Origin: Couchioplanes caeruleus
GTDB taxonomy: Bacteria; Actinomycetota; Actinomycetes; Mycobacteriales; Micromonosporaceae
NCBI RefSeq assembly: GCF_003751945.1
Contig: NZ_RJKL01000001.1
Coordinates: forward strand, 1,984,001 to 2,048,000
Reading direction: 5' to 3'
DNA length: 64,000 nucleotides
Shown: one piece after another, positions 35,149 through 44,610 of the stretch
How the letters are laid out: every line of letters begins with the position of its first letter
Position numbering within the stretch: position 1 is the first letter of the stretch
Made by a program: the position numbers and the translations under genes
Notes under the pieces: model-generated
Told to the model about the DNA's origin: nothing
The model's input: the letters and a program-made list of their open reading frames with translations, nothing else
Databases searched by the model: none

Positions 35149-35598
35149 CTAGATATGGGGCGTGTCATCGCGCCACACGATGGCCGTGGCGCCCTTGACC
35201 TTGATGATCCGGACATGTTCGCCCGGCAGGTACTTCTCGGTCCCGTCAAAGGAGCGGGCGGACCACAGCTCGCCATCGATCTTGATCAGACCGTGGTCGG
35301 CGTCGACCTCCTCGAGCACGGTCGCCTGGGCGCCCTCGATCGCCTCGATGCCGAACGGCGTCTCGCCCGACTCGAGCGCCGGCCGCTGATGGCGCATGAT
35401 GACGGGACGGACGGCGCCGACGGAGAGACCGGAGACGATCGCGAAGACGATGGCCTGCACGAGGACCGGGGCGCCGAGCGCCGCGGCGCCGGCCGCCGCG
35501 AGGGCGCCGGCGGCGAAGAAGATGATCAGGAAGGTCGCGGTGAAGGCTTCCGCGATCGCGAGGGCGACGGCGAGGACCAACCAGAGGACGGCTTCCAT
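35149..35598 (-). CDS. NfeD family membrane protein
   Basis: 149 residues. Two or three membrane helices (AVLWLVLAVALAIAEAFTAT, FLIIFFAAGALAAAGAAALG, VLVQAIVFAIVSGLSVG) precede a small OB-fold domain typical of NfeD C termini: GAQATVLEEVDADHGLIKID, GELWSARSFDGTEKYLPGEH, VRIIKVKGATAIV. NfeD proteins partner with SPFH proteins in membrane microdomains. It has no ClpP-type protease domain, so it is the short form. First gene of the pair, ATG 35598. Confidence 0.88.
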   Translation of the reverse strand: MEAVLWLVLAVALAIAEAFTATFLIIFFAAGALAAAGAAALGAPVLVQAIVFAIVSGLSVGAVRPVIMRHQRPALESGETPFGIEAIEGAQATVLEEVDADHGLIKIDGELWSARSFDGTEKYLPGEHVRIIKVKGATAIVWRDDTPHI

Positions 35599-35716
35599 CC
35601 CCTGATCGTGACACGTTCGCGCACGCGGGGCGACACCGCGTCAGCACCATTGCCGGCGTAGCCATATCCGTTTCCACGCAGTTAGACCCATGACTCCTCT
35701 TCCTGGAAGGCTCACC

Positions 35717-37030
35717 GTGTCCCTGCTGCCGGAAACCGGCCGACGTGTCACCGAGATCGCCGCCCGCGCGCAGTCCGCGGGCCGGGCGCCGTCACTGGCG
35801 CTGGCAGTGGTCCGCGACCGCTCGTTGCTGCACTTCACCGGCGCCGGCGAGACGCCGCCACCGGATCCGAAGACGCAGTACCGGCTGGGGTCGATCACGA
35901 AGACCCTGACCGCGACGATGGTCATGCAACTGCGCGACGAGGGCTTCTTCGCCCTCGACGACCTGCTGTACCGGCACCTGCCCGGCACCCCCGTCGGCGG
36001 GCTCACCCTGCGCCAACTCCTCGGCCACGTCTCCGGGCTGCAACGCGAGCCGGACGGCCCGTGGTGGGAGCGCCGCGACGGCGGCGACGTCGAGCAGTTG
36101 CTCCGAGAGCTGGGCTTCGACAAGATCGCCGGGCCGCCGTTCCGGACGTACCACTACTCCAACCTCGCGTACGGGCTGCTGGGGGCGGTGCTGGAGCGGG
36201 TCACCGGGGAGTCCTGGCGGGATCTGGTCGGCAAGCGGGTACTCGACCCGCTCGGCATGAAGCGCACCACCTACTCCCCCGTCGAGCCGTACGCCCGCGG
36301 CTACGTCGTCCACGCCCTCGACGGCACCCTGCACGAGGAGCCCCGGCCGGACGCCGGTGCGATGGCTCCGGCCGGGCAGCTCTGGTCCACGGTGACCGAC
36401 ATGGCCAAGTGGGCCGCGTTCCTCGCCGATCCGGCGCCCACGGTGCTGAGCCGCGGAACCGTCGACGAGATGTGCACGCCGGTGGTGATGCAGGACGAGA
36501 CCTGGACCGCCGGCCACGGTCTCGGCCCGGAGCTGCACCGGGTCGGCGAGCGGGTGTACGCGGGCCACGGCGGATCGATGCCCGGGTACGTCTCCAGCCT
36601 GCTGGTGCACCGCCCCAGCCGCACCGGGGTAGTCGCCTTCGCCAACTCCTACGGCCTGCGCGGCACCTCCATCCGCGCGGTGGCCCTGGAAACCTTGACG
36701 ACGGTGCTGGACACCGAGCCGGCGCCGCCGCAGCCGTGGCGCCCCGCGCCCGCACCCCAGGGCGAGGCCTCCGAGCTCTGCGGGCGCTGGTGGTGGATGG
36801 GCGGCGAGTACGAGGTCGTCGCGGACGGCGAGGAGCTGGTGATGGCGCCGGTCGGCTACTCGGCGCGGGAGCCGTGGCGCTTCGCCCGCGAGGCACCGGA
36901 CCGCTGGCGCGGCACGAAGGGCGTCAACGCGGGCGAGGTCCTCGCGGTGCTGCGCTCCGCGGACGGCACGGTCGACAAGCTCGACATCGCCACCTTCGTC
37001 TTCGCCCGCGACCCCCGCCACCTGGCGTAG
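35717..37030 (+). CDS. beta-lactamase-related serine hydrolase
   Basis: 437 residues of the class C beta-lactamase/esterase family. Active-site motifs: S-x-x-K in YRLGSITKTLTATMVMQLRD, Y-x-N-like YHYSNLAYGLLGAVLERVTG, and H-x-G in YAGHGGSMPGYVSSL. There is no signal peptide, so it is probably cytoplasmic and may be a peptidase or esterase. About the last 100 residues (ELCGRWWWMGGEYEVVADGE) form a lipocalin-like C-terminal extension seen in some members. GTG 35717 has GGAAGG at good spacing; ATG 35690 lacks one, so GTG is preferred. Confidence 0.85.
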   Translation: MSLLPETGRRVTEIAARAQSAGRAPSLALAVVRDRSLLHFTGAGETPPPDPKTQYRLGSITKTLTATMVMQLRDEGFFALDDLLYRHLPGTPVGGLTLRQLLGHVSGLQREPDGPWWERRDGGDVEQLLRELGFDKIAGPPFRTYHYSNLAYGLLGAVLERVTGESWRDLVGKRVLDPLGMKRTTYSPVEPYARGYVVHALDGTLHEEPRPDAGAMAPAGQLWSTVTDMAKWAAFLADPAPTVLSRGTVDEMCTPVVMQDETWTAGHGLGPELHRVGERVYAGHGGSMPGYVSSLLVHRPSRTGVVAFANSYGLRGTSIRAVALETLTTVLDTEPAPPQPWRPAPAPQGEASELCGRWWWMGGEYEVVADGEELVMAPVGYSAREPWRFAREAPDRWRGTKGVNAGEVLAVLRSADGTVDKLDIATFVFARDPRHLA

Positions 37031-37352
37031 CGCCCAGAAATGTCGCCGGACGCCGAACGGCATCAGTTCCTCGTCCCAGCCGAGGAACAGGTTCGACCAT
37101 TTGTACGGGGCCAGGGTGCGGAAAGAGGCGCCCGGCGGCACGTTGACAGGCCTGCATCCGAGCAGCAACCTGCCGGGCACGGGCACCCGCATCGACCGCC
37201 CCGTGCAAACCCCTTAGCCTTCGGCCTGCCCCGTGGCCACTCGACGGACGACCGTGGCGAGCCGGCGCACGTCCGCTCGTCCGAACGCCCGAGCCGAGGA
37301 GACCTTCTGCACGTCGTCCGCTACACCAAGCGACCTCGTGGTGAGCACTGCT
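37031..37352. other. intergenic, no certain gene
   Basis: About 320 bases between the convergent serine hydrolase and DUF3097 genes. On the minus strand, bases 37192 to about 37020 encode a protein-like stretch (PPGASFRTLAPYKWSNLFLG, WDEELMPFGVRRHFWALR), but the frame then runs on through the antisense of the hydrolase with no stop, so I cannot call a gene. No RNA gene seen. Confidence 0.4.
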
Positions 37353-38162
37353 TCACTCGTCGACAGGCTCCGTCACGAAGTCGATGAGGCGTTCCATGGC
37401 GTTGATCAAAGGCGTCTCGACGTCCTTGTAGCTGTTCACGCTGCCCAGGATCCGGCGCCACATGTCGGCCGGCTCGGCGACGCCGACCGCCCGGCAGACG
37501 CCTTCCTTCCAGGACTGCCCCGGCGGGATCACCGGCCACTCGCGCAGTCCCACCCGCTGCGGTTTGACCGCCTGCCACACGTCCACGTACGGGTGGCCGG
37601 TGACCAGCACGTCGGGGTCGTCGACCGCGGCCACGATGCGGCTCTCCTTGGAGCCCGGTACGAGGTGGTCGACGAGGACGCCGACGCGGCGCGAGCGGGC
37701 CGGGCGGAAGTCGCGGATCGCCCCGGCGAGGTCGTCGATGCCGGCGAGCGGTTCCACGACGATGCCCTCGATGCGCAGGTCGTCGCCCCAGATCCGCTCG
37801 ACCAGAGCGGCGTCGTGGATGCCCTCGACCCAGATGCGGCTGGCCTTGGCGACCTGGGCGCGCACGTCGCGGACCGCCACCGAGCCCGAGGCCGTACGTC
37901 GGCGCTGCGGGGCGGCCGGGGCCGCGGCGGGTCTGCGCAGAGTGACGACCTTGCCGTCGAGCAGAAAGCCGGCGGGTGCGAGGGGGAAGTTGCGGCGCCG
38001 GCCGTGCCGGTCCTCGAGCACCACCGCGCCGTACTCGAAGCCGACCACCGCACCGCAGAAACCGGCGTCGGCGTCCTCCACCACCAGGCCCGGCTCGGCG
38101 TCCACCTCAGGTATCACCGAGCGGCGTCGCCAATTGCCGGCAAGTACGTCCTCCCCATACAT
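37353..38162 (-). CDS. DUF3097 family protein
   Basis: 269 residues. MYGEDVLAGNWRRRSVIPEV, then GLVVEDADAGFCGAVVGFEY, VEGIHDAALVERIWGDDLRI, EGIVVEPLAGIDDLAGAIRD, GVLVDHLVPGSKESRIVAAV, VTGHPYVDVWQAVKPQRVGL. I recognise this as the actinobacterial DUF3097 family. The central part (VEGIHDAALVERIWGD, VLVDHLVPGSKES) resembles a TOPRIM-like nucleotidyl-transfer fold with acidic residues, which hints at nucleic-acid work; that is inference. ATG 38162, divergent from the next gene with 88 bases between. Confidence 0.8.
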   Translation of the reverse strand: MYGEDVLAGNWRRRSVIPEVDAEPGLVVEDADAGFCGAVVGFEYGAVVLEDRHGRRRNFPLAPAGFLLDGKVVTLRRPAAAPAAPQRRRTASGSVAVRDVRAQVAKASRIWVEGIHDAALVERIWGDDLRIEGIVVEPLAGIDDLAGAIRDFRPARSRRVGVLVDHLVPGSKESRIVAAVDDPDVLVTGHPYVDVWQAVKPQRVGLREWPVIPPGQSWKEGVCRAVGVAEPADMWRRILGSVNSYKDVETPLINAMERLIDFVTEPVDE

Positions 38163-38250
38163 CTGCGCACCGTAACTCGTCCGCGCGGACACGCCGTAAC
38201 CGACGCTCCGGCCGAGACAACGTCGGCGCGGGACACGTACCCTTGCTCGC

Positions 38251-39033
38251 ATGTCCCCCGCAGCAGATGCGGCGACCCTCACGGCGCGCCGGTCGACCCG
38301 GTTCGTCGCCTGGGTGCGCGCCTGGCGCGCCGGCCTCGTTCCCTTCGACGAGCTGGCCGACGAGATCTCCGGCGACGAGGAGCACCTCGTCGCCGACGCC
38401 CCCGGCACCTGGACGGACGTGCCGCTGGGACAGGCGCTGCCGGCGTTCACGAAGCTGCATCCCGACGACATCCGCCTGGTGCTGCCGGTGCCCGGCGACC
38501 CGCGCGGGCTGCCCGGGCCGGGCGACCTGACCGGCGCCGCCCTGGTGGCCGGCGAGGCGGTGATGACGCCCGGGTTCGGCGTCGTTCCCGAGGTGCGCCG
38601 ACACACGTCGGGCTCGGGGGTCACGTTCGAGACGGTCCTGTGGCGCTTCTTCCCCGTCACGGAATACCGGCAGGTGTTCCAGATGGGATCGGCGGAGGCA
38701 GAGGCGGAGCTGACCCAGGCCCTCACCGAGGCGACCAGCCGGCTGACCCGCCTCGACGTCGCCCAGTGGCGCCCGGAGCTGGCGGGCGCGCTGCAGGCCC
38801 TGCGCCGCCCGGAGAGCACCGCGACGCTGCCGCCGGGCTTCGACCCGCGGTCGCGCCGGCTCTTCGCCCGCGCCAGCATCCTCGACCAGGTGCTCGCGCT
38901 GGCCGAGCACAACGCGCCCGGCGGCGCCGTCAACGGCTACGAGGCGCAGCAGCGCGACGCGGCCCTGCGGCCGCTGACGACGGCCTGCCGGCAGGCGCTC
39001 GTCGCGGCGTGCAATTCTCCCTTGCATGCCTGA
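38251..39033 (+). CDS. conserved hypothetical protein
   Basis: 260 residues, mostly helical, no signal peptide or membrane segment. Distinct stretches are FVAWVRAWRAGLVPFDELAD, HLVADAPGTWTDVPLGQALP, DIRLVLPVPGDPRGLPGPGD, VLWRFFPVTEYRQVFQMGSA and TLPPGFDPRSRRLFARASIL. It looks like a typical well-kept actinobacterial protein of unknown role. The last eight bases overlap the NUDIX gene, so the two are coupled. It is divergent from DUF3097, a pairing that may be conserved. I do not name a function. Confidence 0.75.
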   Translation: MSPAADAATLTARRSTRFVAWVRAWRAGLVPFDELADEISGDEEHLVADAPGTWTDVPLGQALPAFTKLHPDDIRLVLPVPGDPRGLPGPGDLTGAALVAGEAVMTPGFGVVPEVRRHTSGSGVTFETVLWRFFPVTEYRQVFQMGSAEAEAELTQALTEATSRLTRLDVAQWRPELAGALQALRRPESTATLPPGFDPRSRRLFARASILDQVLALAEHNAPGGAVNGYEAQQRDAALRPLTTACRQALVAACNSPLHA

Positions 39034-39529
39034 TCGTTTCGCGCACTGCACGTTCTGCGGTGCCCGCTTCACCCCCGACCAGCCGTGGCCCCGCCGCTGC
39101 GCGGCGTGCGGTGAGACGAGCTATCAGAACCCGGCGCCGGTCGCCGTCGCGGTCCAGCCGGTGGCCGGCGGGCTGCTCGCCGTCCGGCGGGCGATTCCGC
39201 CCGCGCGGGACCGGCTCGCCCTGCCGGGCGGCTTCATCGACGTCGGCGAGACCTGGCAGCAGGCCGCGGCGCGCGAGCTGTGGGAGGAGACCGGGTTGCG
39301 GGCGGACGCCGATTCGGTACGCCTGTACGACGCGCTCAGCGCCCCCGACGGCACCCTGCTGATCTTCGGCCTCTTCCCGGCGTTGGCGGCCGCCACGGAC
39401 CTGCCCGAGGCGCCACCGAACGACGAGACCCGGGAACGGCTGGTGCTGGACGGGCCGCGGCCGCTCGGTTTCGAGCTGCACACCAGGGTGGCCGACCGCT
39501 GGTTCTCCCAGGTGGCCGCCGGACTGTAG
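39026..39529 (+). CDS. NUDIX hydrolase with N-terminal zinc ribbon
   Basis: 167 residues. The N terminus is a Cys4 zinc ribbon (CTFCGARF ... CAACGETSYQNP), as in NADH pyrophosphatase-like NUDIX proteins. The Nudix box is complete: GGFIDVGETWQQAAARELWE followed by ETGL, fitting G-x5-E-x7-R-E-U-x-E-E-x-G-U. The fold probably cleaves a nucleotide sugar or dinucleotide; the substrate is unknown. Starts within the previous gene (8-base overlap). ATG 39026. Confidence 0.87.
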   Translation: MPDRFAHCTFCGARFTPDQPWPRRCAACGETSYQNPAPVAVAVQPVAGGLLAVRRAIPPARDRLALPGGFIDVGETWQQAAARELWEETGLRADADSVRLYDALSAPDGTLLIFGLFPALAAATDLPEAPPNDETRERLVLDGPRPLGFELHTRVADRWFSQVAAGL

Positions 39530-39598
39530 GAGCCCGGGCGGCCGCTGGCCTGGAGCCCGGGTGGCCCGCCGGGCTGTAGAGAGCGACGGCCGCGCCGG

Positions 39599-40786
39599 TC
39601 AGGAGTGGAAGACGGCGGCGAGGCTCTGCAGGCGGGCAGCCGTGCCGGTCAACTGGCCGACCGAGCGCTGGGTGTCCGCGGCCGCGCCGCGTACCTCGTT
39701 GGCCGCCGTGCTGACCGCCGAGATGGCCTGGCTGATCTGCGCGGTGCCGGTGCTGACGAGGCTGGCGCCCTGGACCATCGTGCCGGTCGTGGCGGTCTGC
39801 TCCTCGATCGCCGCCGAGATGGTGATCTGGTGCTCGGCGATCGAGCCGATGATCGCGGAGAAGCCGCTGACCGCCTCGACCGTCTCGCCGGTGTCGTGCT
39901 GGATGCCCTCGATGCGGCGGGCGATCTCCTCGGTGGCCTGGGCGGTCGCCTGGGCGAGCTCCTTGACCTCGCCGGCGACGATGGCGAAGCCGCGGCCCGC
40001 CTCGCCGGCCCGGGCCGCCTCGATGGTGGCGTTGAGCGCCAGCAGGTTGGTCTGCGCGGCGATCGCGTTGATCGACCGCAGCACGTCGTTGATCTCCTGG
40101 CTGGAGTCGCGCAGCCGGGACACGTTCTCGGTGGCCACGGCGACCCCGGAGACCGCCTCGTCGGTCATCCGGCTGACGTCGGAGGTGTTGGTGCTGATCT
40201 CCTCGATGGCCACCCGCATCTGCTGGGTGCCGTCGGCGATCGAGCCGACCTCGTCGCTGGTGCGCCGAGCCGAGTGCGCCACGGTCTCCAGCTCGCCCGC
40301 GGTGGATTCGGCCGCCCGGGTCATGGTGGTGCTGACCTGCTCCAGGGTGCCCGTGGAGGAGTTCAGCTCGGCGACCGCCTGCCGGATGCCGTCGACCGTA
40401 TCCTGGAAGCGGTTCATCATCGCGTTGTAGGCGACGGCCATCTGGCCGAGCTCGTCCTTGCCGACGACGGGCATCCGGGGGGCGAGGTCGCCGGCGGCCG
40501 CGTCCTTGATCACGTTCGCGCAGATCTTCAGGACCCGCACCAGGCTGGACACCACCGACACCTGCAGGATCAGGACGAGCGGCACGACGACCAGCGGCAC
40601 CCACAGGGCGAGGCTCGCGACCAGTTCGAGGTCCTCCCGGCTGGATGAGCCGGCAGGCAGGGTCTGCGCGACCGAACCGGCCAGCGACCGGGTGACCACC
40701 GCGAGCACCACGAACCCGCCGACGAAGCAGAGCATGGCGATCAAGGTACGGAGCTTGGGCGGCACCCGATCCAGCAGGGAGAACAT
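39599..40786 (-). CDS. methyl-accepting chemotaxis protein without a ligand domain
   Basis: 395 residues. Two membrane helices ([40 protein letters not shown]) are separated by only about 20 residues, so there is no sizeable sensor domain. A HAMP segment ([20 protein letters not shown]) leads to the signalling hairpin with the conserved tip [40 protein letters not shown]. It should signal through CheA/CheW, perhaps sensing membrane or cytoplasmic state. ATG 40786. No che genes in the window. Confidence 0.9.
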   Translation of the reverse strand: MFSLLDRVPPKLRTLIAMLCFVGGFVVLAVVTRSLAGSVAQTLPAGSSSREDLELVASLALWVPLVVVPLVLILQVSVVSSLVRVLKICANVIKDAAAGDLAPRMPVVGKDELGQMAVAYNAMMNRFQDTVDGIRQAVAELNSSTGTLEQVSTTMTRAAESTAGELETVAHSARRTSDEVGSIADGTQQMRVAIEEISTNTSDVSRMTDEAVSGVAVATENVSRLRDSSQEINDVLRSINAIAAQTNLLALNATIEAARAGEAGRGFAIVAGEVKELAQATAQATEEIARRIEGIQHDTGETVEAVSGFSAIIGSIAEHQITISAAIEEQTATTGTMVQGASLVSTGTAQISQAISAVSTAANEVRGAAADTQRSVGQLTGTAARLQSLAAVFHS

Positions 40787-40841
40787 GTCCGACTTATCGA
40801 CGGGAGAACGCCAGAGTTGAGCCGTTTTTGTGACGCAGGCC

Positions 40842-41597
40842 TCAGATCGTCAGGAATTCCTCCAGGATCGTCGCCAGTCGCACGGGCGTCTCGTATATCG
40901 CGTAGTGGCCGGCCTCGGCGATGACCTCCAGCCGCGCATGCGGGTACGTGGTCATCCAGGTGGCCTCCATCGTCGCCGCGCCCAGGGCCGGATCGTGGGC
41001 GCCCACGACGGCGAGCGCCGGGACCGGGTTGCCCTTGACCCGGTCGGTGACGTCCGTACGCGCCCAGGCGCTCAGGTAGGCACCGAACGCCGCCGCGGTG
41101 GACGACTCCAGGTTCTCCCGGACCATCCGGTCGAGCCAGTGCGCCGAGAGGCGGTTCCCCGTGGTCAGGTCGATGATCGCCTTCCGGTTCGCCGGGTCGC
41201 CCGCGGCTCCGTCGAACAGCGCCCAGCCCTGCTCGTCGAAGGGCACCCCGCCGGCCGGGACCGGGCTGATGCCGACCAGGTGGGTGACCCGCTCCGGCGC
41301 GTCGGCGAGCACGTGCTGCGCGGCGCTGCCGCCCATCGAGTGACCGACCACGGCGAACCGGTCCCAGCCCAGGTCGTCGGCGGCGGCCAGGGCGTCCCGG
41401 CTGATCTCGGCAATGGTGTGCTCTCCGGCGACGTCGCGGCGGTCGCCGTATCCGCGATAGTCCGGGAATGCCCAGGTGAAGCGCGCGCGGTCGATGAGGT
41501 CCGGCAGGTATCCCCAGCCCCGGGCCGAGCCGAACCAGCCGTGCAGTGCCAGGACCCTGGCGGGTCCACTACCCACAGTCGTCACCATGACACGCAT
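40842..41597 (-). CDS. alpha/beta hydrolase
   Basis: 251 residues, a complete alpha/beta hydrolase. Oxyanion region [16 protein letters not shown], nucleophile elbow [18 protein letters not shown] (G-H-S-M-G), acid region [20 protein letters not shown], and catalytic His in [18 protein letters not shown]. No signal peptide, so it is cytoplasmic; esterase or C-C hydrolase activity is possible. ATG 41597. Its promoter region lies next to the divergent STAS-domain gene. Confidence 0.87.
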   Translation of the reverse strand: MRVMVTTVGSGPARVLALHGWFGSARGWGYLPDLIDRARFTWAFPDYRGYGDRRDVAGEHTIAEISRDALAAADDLGWDRFAVVGHSMGGSAAQHVLADAPERVTHLVGISPVPAGGVPFDEQGWALFDGAAGDPANRKAIIDLTTGNRLSAHWLDRMVRENLESSTAAAFGAYLSAWARTDVTDRVKGNPVPALAVVGAHDPALGAATMEATWMTTYPHARLEVIAEAGHYAIYETPVRLATILEEFLTI

Positions 41598-41728
41598 TAT
41601 GACGACCTTGGAGCACGGTGGACAGTGGGCAGCTCCTCCCGCTCAGGCCGTACAGTGCGCGCCACAGCAGCGGGCCGGTGGCATGATGTGCGGGTCCTCC
41701 CGTTGCGAGCGAAGGGTGCTTGACCACG

Positions 41729-42067
41729 ATGGCGCGCTTCGAGGCCACCACCTCCACCGCACCCGGCCGATTCGTACTGGCGCTGGCCGGGGAATGCGAC
41801 CTCGAGGGCCGGGACCGGCTGAGCGAGCTGCTGCTGGGGGCGATCGACCGCGCCGACCTGGTGGTCGTCGACCTGGAGGCGGTCACGTTCGTCGACTCCA
41901 GCGGCATCCACGCCCTGGTCACCGCCCACCACGCGGCGAAGCGGGCCGGCGGGCGACTGCATGTGGTCAACGCCCGGGGACCCGTCGCGACCGTCCTGGA
42001 GATCACCGGCGTGGCGCAGTTGCTCGCCCCGCCCGAGACCGGTCCCCGGGAGGCCGACCATGGCTGA
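41729..42067 (+). CDS. STAS-domain anti-sigma factor antagonist
   Basis: 112 residues, one STAS domain: FVLALAGECDLEGRDRLSEL, DLVVVDLEAVTFVDSSGIHA (phosphorylatable Ser in V-D-S-S-G), GRLHVVNARGPVATVLEITG. In partner switching its unphosphorylated form binds the anti-sigma kinase, which is encoded next (8-base overlap). The start is uncertain: ATG 41729 is used, but TTG at 41720 with GAAGGG before it is also possible. The opposing PP2C phosphatase is encoded just downstream on the other strand. Confidence 0.85.
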   Translation: MARFEATTSTAPGRFVLALAGECDLEGRDRLSELLLGAIDRADLVVVDLEAVTFVDSSGIHALVTAHHAAKRAGGRLHVVNARGPVATVLEITGVAQLLAPPETGPREADHG

Positions 42068-42464
42068 TCCCGTCTTCGACCCGCCGCTCGTCGCCGACGC
42101 CGACTCGCTCGACTACCACCAACCCGCGGACCTGAGCACCGTCCGCGCCTTCGTCGCCGCCCGGGCGGCCGCGCTCGGCCTCGGCGACCGGCGGGCCGAG
42201 CTGCTCGTCCTGGCCGTCAGCGAGCTGGCGACCAACACGCTGCAGCACACCGCGGGCAGCGGCCGGGTCCGGGTGTTCGCTCGGCCGGGCGTGGTCGTCT
42301 GCGACGTCGTCGACCAGGGGCCGATGCGGGAGTGGGGACGTCGCATGCCGGCCGCCGACGCCCTGGGCGGCCGAGGGCTCGCCATCGTCGCCCACATCTG
42401 CGACGAGGTGGAGACCACCGCCGTCGAGGACGGCACCCGGGTGCGCATCCGGCTGCGGCTCTGA
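42060..42464 (+). CDS. RsbW-type anti-sigma regulatory kinase (HATPase_c)
   Basis: 134 residues of the short histidine-kinase-like ATPase family. N-box LLVLAVSELATNTLQHTAGS, G1 VVDQGPMREW (D-x-G), and G2 ADALGGRGLAIVAHICDEVE. Such proteins phosphorylate STAS antagonists on Ser and bind sigma factors. Its gene overlaps the STAS gene by eight bases. No sigma factor gene is in the window, so the target is unknown. It is convergent with the PP2C gene, 4 bases apart. Confidence 0.87.
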   Translation: MADPVFDPPLVADADSLDYHQPADLSTVRAFVAARAAALGLGDRRAELLVLAVSELATNTLQHTAGSGRVRVFARPGVVVCDVVDQGPMREWGRRMPAADALGGRGLAIVAHICDEVETTAVEDGTRVRIRLRL

Positions 42465-42468
42465 CCGG

Positions 42469-43971
42469 TCAGGATCTGGCGCGTACGGCGAGCAGGCACG
42501 TGTCGTCGTCCGGGTTCGCCGCGTGCAGCAGGCCCCGCAGCCGGACCAGCGGATCCGGGCCCGGGCTCGCCGACACGGCCGACAGGTGCCGCTTGACGTC
42601 CGGCAGCACGGCGCGGGCGCCCCGGCGTTCCACCAGGCCGTCGGTGTAGAACAGGACCAGGTCGGCCTCCACGAGCGGCACCTCGGCCGCCGGGAAGCGG
42701 GCGTCGGCGTCGGCGCCGAGCAACATTCCCGGCGGCGGGGGCAGCTCCGTCGCGGTCCCCGCGCGGGCCAGCAGCGGGGGCAGGTGCCCGGCGCGGGCCC
42801 AGGACAGGCGCCTCGTCACCGGATCGTGCCGGCCCACCACGGCGGTGCCGGTGAGCCCGAGCTGCACGCACAACCGGTTCATGTGCCCGAGCAGCGTGCC
42901 GGGGTCGTAAATCCCGATCGACAGCCACGCCATCAGCGCGAACCGCAGATGCGCCATCCCGTTGGCCGCCTCCAGCCCGTGACCCGCCACGTCGCCCACC
43001 GCCAGGAGCGCGTGCCCGCCGGGCAGCGTCTGCGCGTGGTACCAGTCGCCGCCCACCCGGACCGCCTTCTCCGCGGGCAGGTAGCCGACCACCGCCTCCA
43101 GCCCGGGCAGCGCGATCGGCTCCGCCGGTACGGGCTGGATCAACTGCTGGAGCTGGGCGGCGAGGCGGTGCTCGGCCAGCGCGGTCGTCTCGCGCGTCCG
43201 CAACCGGTCGGCCAGCCGCTGGATCGCCGACCGCGACTCCTCCCGCGCGGTGACGTCCTGCACGACGGCGTAGATCTTCACCGGCACCCCGCCGGCGTCG
43301 CGGGCCGCGTCCGAGAGGATGCGCAGGTGCCGCACGGCCGTACCGATGCAGAAGCGGATGGTGACGTCGGAGGTCGCGCCGGTGTCGAGGGTCTGCCAGG
43401 CGGTCTCCGCGATCCCCCGGTCCTCCGCGAGCATCGCGGCCCCCTGCTCGGTGCAGCTCATCGGCCCGAGCTCAGGGTCCCGTCCGAAGATCCGGTACAT
43501 CCCCGGGGACCAGTCGCTGCGGCCGGTGACCAGGTCGTACTCGGTCCAGCCCAGGCTGCCGAGCAGTTCGGTGCGCTCCATCCGGCGCTGGGTCTCGTCG
43601 GAGCGCTGCCACCACACCATGAGGCCGCCGAGCACCCGCTGCACGGTGACGACGAAGTGCGACTGCGCGACCACACCCGCGTGGTGATCCTCGTAGACGA
43701 AGTCCCTCAGCTCGCCGGGGACACCGTCCGCGAGCACCTGTTGATAAAGGTTCCACAGCGGACCGCCGACCATCGACGGGTACAGCTCGGCGATCCGGGC
43801 CTGCCGCCGGCTCGACCCCCGGTGGTAGAGGTCCGCCACCCGGTCGCTGGTCGCGGCGATCGTGAAGTCGACGATCTCGCCGCCGGGGCCGGTGACCGGC
43901 AGCAGCCACGTGCACCCGGCCGGAATCGCCGACAGCACCTTCTGCACGAGTGCGGCGAGGTCCTCAGCCAT
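42469..43971 (-). CDS. PAS-containing SpoIIE-type PP2C phosphatase
   Basis: 500 residues. The N-terminal half carries one or two PAS-like modules (GWTEYDLVTGRSDWSPGMYR, then a PAC-like VPVKIYAVVQDVTAREESRS). A short coiled coil (RLADRLRTRETTALAEHRLA) leads to the RsbU/SpoIIE phosphatase: RVGGDWYHAQTL, LAVGDVAGHGLEAANGMAHL, LVLFYTDGLVERRG and DDTCLLAVRA, with the metal Asp residues in place. It should dephosphorylate a STAS antagonist, plausibly the one encoded across the convergent junction. ATG 43971. Confidence 0.9.
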   Translation of the reverse strand: MAEDLAALVQKVLSAIPAGCTWLLPVTGPGGEIVDFTIAATSDRVADLYHRGSSRRQARIAELYPSMVGGPLWNLYQQVLADGVPGELRDFVYEDHHAGVVAQSHFVVTVQRVLGGLMVWWQRSDETQRRMERTELLGSLGWTEYDLVTGRSDWSPGMYRIFGRDPELGPMSCTEQGAAMLAEDRGIAETAWQTLDTGATSDVTIRFCIGTAVRHLRILSDAARDAGGVPVKIYAVVQDVTAREESRSAIQRLADRLRTRETTALAEHRLAAQLQQLIQPVPAEPIALPGLEAVVGYLPAEKAVRVGGDWYHAQTLPGGHALLAVGDVAGHGLEAANGMAHLRFALMAWLSIGIYDPGTLLGHMNRLCVQLGLTGTAVVGRHDPVTRRLSWARAGHLPPLLARAGTATELPPPPGMLLGADADARFPAAEVPLVEADLVLFYTDGLVERRGARAVLPDVKRHLSAVSASPGPDPLVRLRGLLHAANPDDDTCLLAVRARS

Positions 43972-44001
43972 GCCGGCAGCCTAGCCCCGGCGGGGCGTGC
44001 G

Positions 44002-44607
44002 TCAGGGCAGCCGCCGCAGGACGTCGAGCACGAACCACTCGTCCTCGTGGCGGACCCGCCGCTCGAGCCCGGGGCGCTCGGCCAGGGCGGCGTGCACGTT
44101 GAAGCCGTCGTAGTTGCCGCCGTGCCGCCGGTCGCGGAAGTGGACCGCGACGATGTCCCCGTCCGGCTCCAGCCGGGCCACCAGGCCGTCGAGCAGGCGG
44201 TCCAGGTCCTCGGCGGAGAGGTAGTAGAGCAGATCGCCCACCACGATCAGGTCGAAGGTGGCGTCCGGCAGCTCGGCGGGCAGCATCGCGCGCTCCACCC
44301 GTACGTTCGCCAGATCCCGGACCGCCTCGCGGGCCTGGTCCACCGCCGCGTCGACGCAGTCGACGGCGAGGACCTCGTCGCAGCGCGGTGCCAGCAACCG
44401 GGTCAGCTCCCCGATCGAGCAGCCGGGCTCGTAGCAGCGGCGGTAGCGCTCGCGGGGCAGGCTCGCCACGGCGACCGCATACTTGCGCTGGTCGTCCCAC
44501 TTCGTCGCGTTGTCCCACGGGTCGTCCTTCGCCAGATACAGCCCTAGGAAATGCTCGGCGGAGACGGTTGCCCGCGGCGCCTCGGCGTCGCCCGGTCGTC
44601 GGGTCAC
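44002..44607 (-). CDS. class I SAM-dependent methyltransferase (NodS-like)
   Basis: 201 residues. FLGLYLAKDDPWDNATKWDD is typical of NodS-family N termini. Motif I is YEPGCSIGELTRLLAPRCDE, acidic motif LAVDCVDAAVDQA, then FDLIVVGDLLYYLS and GDIVAVHFRDRRHGG. It methylates a small molecule; which one is unknown. GTG 44607 starts 3 bases after the HAD gene ends on the same strand, so it is the last gene of the fabG-to-methyltransferase run. Confidence 0.82.
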   Translation of the reverse strand: MTRRPGDAEAPRATVSAEHFLGLYLAKDDPWDNATKWDDQRKYAVAVASLPRERYRRCYEPGCSIGELTRLLAPRCDEVLAVDCVDAAVDQAREAVRDLANVRVERAMLPAELPDATFDLIVVGDLLYYLSAEDLDRLLDGLVARLEPDGDIVAVHFRDRRHGGNYDGFNVHAALAERPGLERRVRHEDEWFVLDVLRRLP

Positions 44608-44610
44608 GGC

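Noticed and set aside
37020..37192. Minus-strand protein-like stretch ending ALRQ
   Set aside because: No stop before it runs deep into the antisense of the serine hydrolase; no start signal or family match, so not called.
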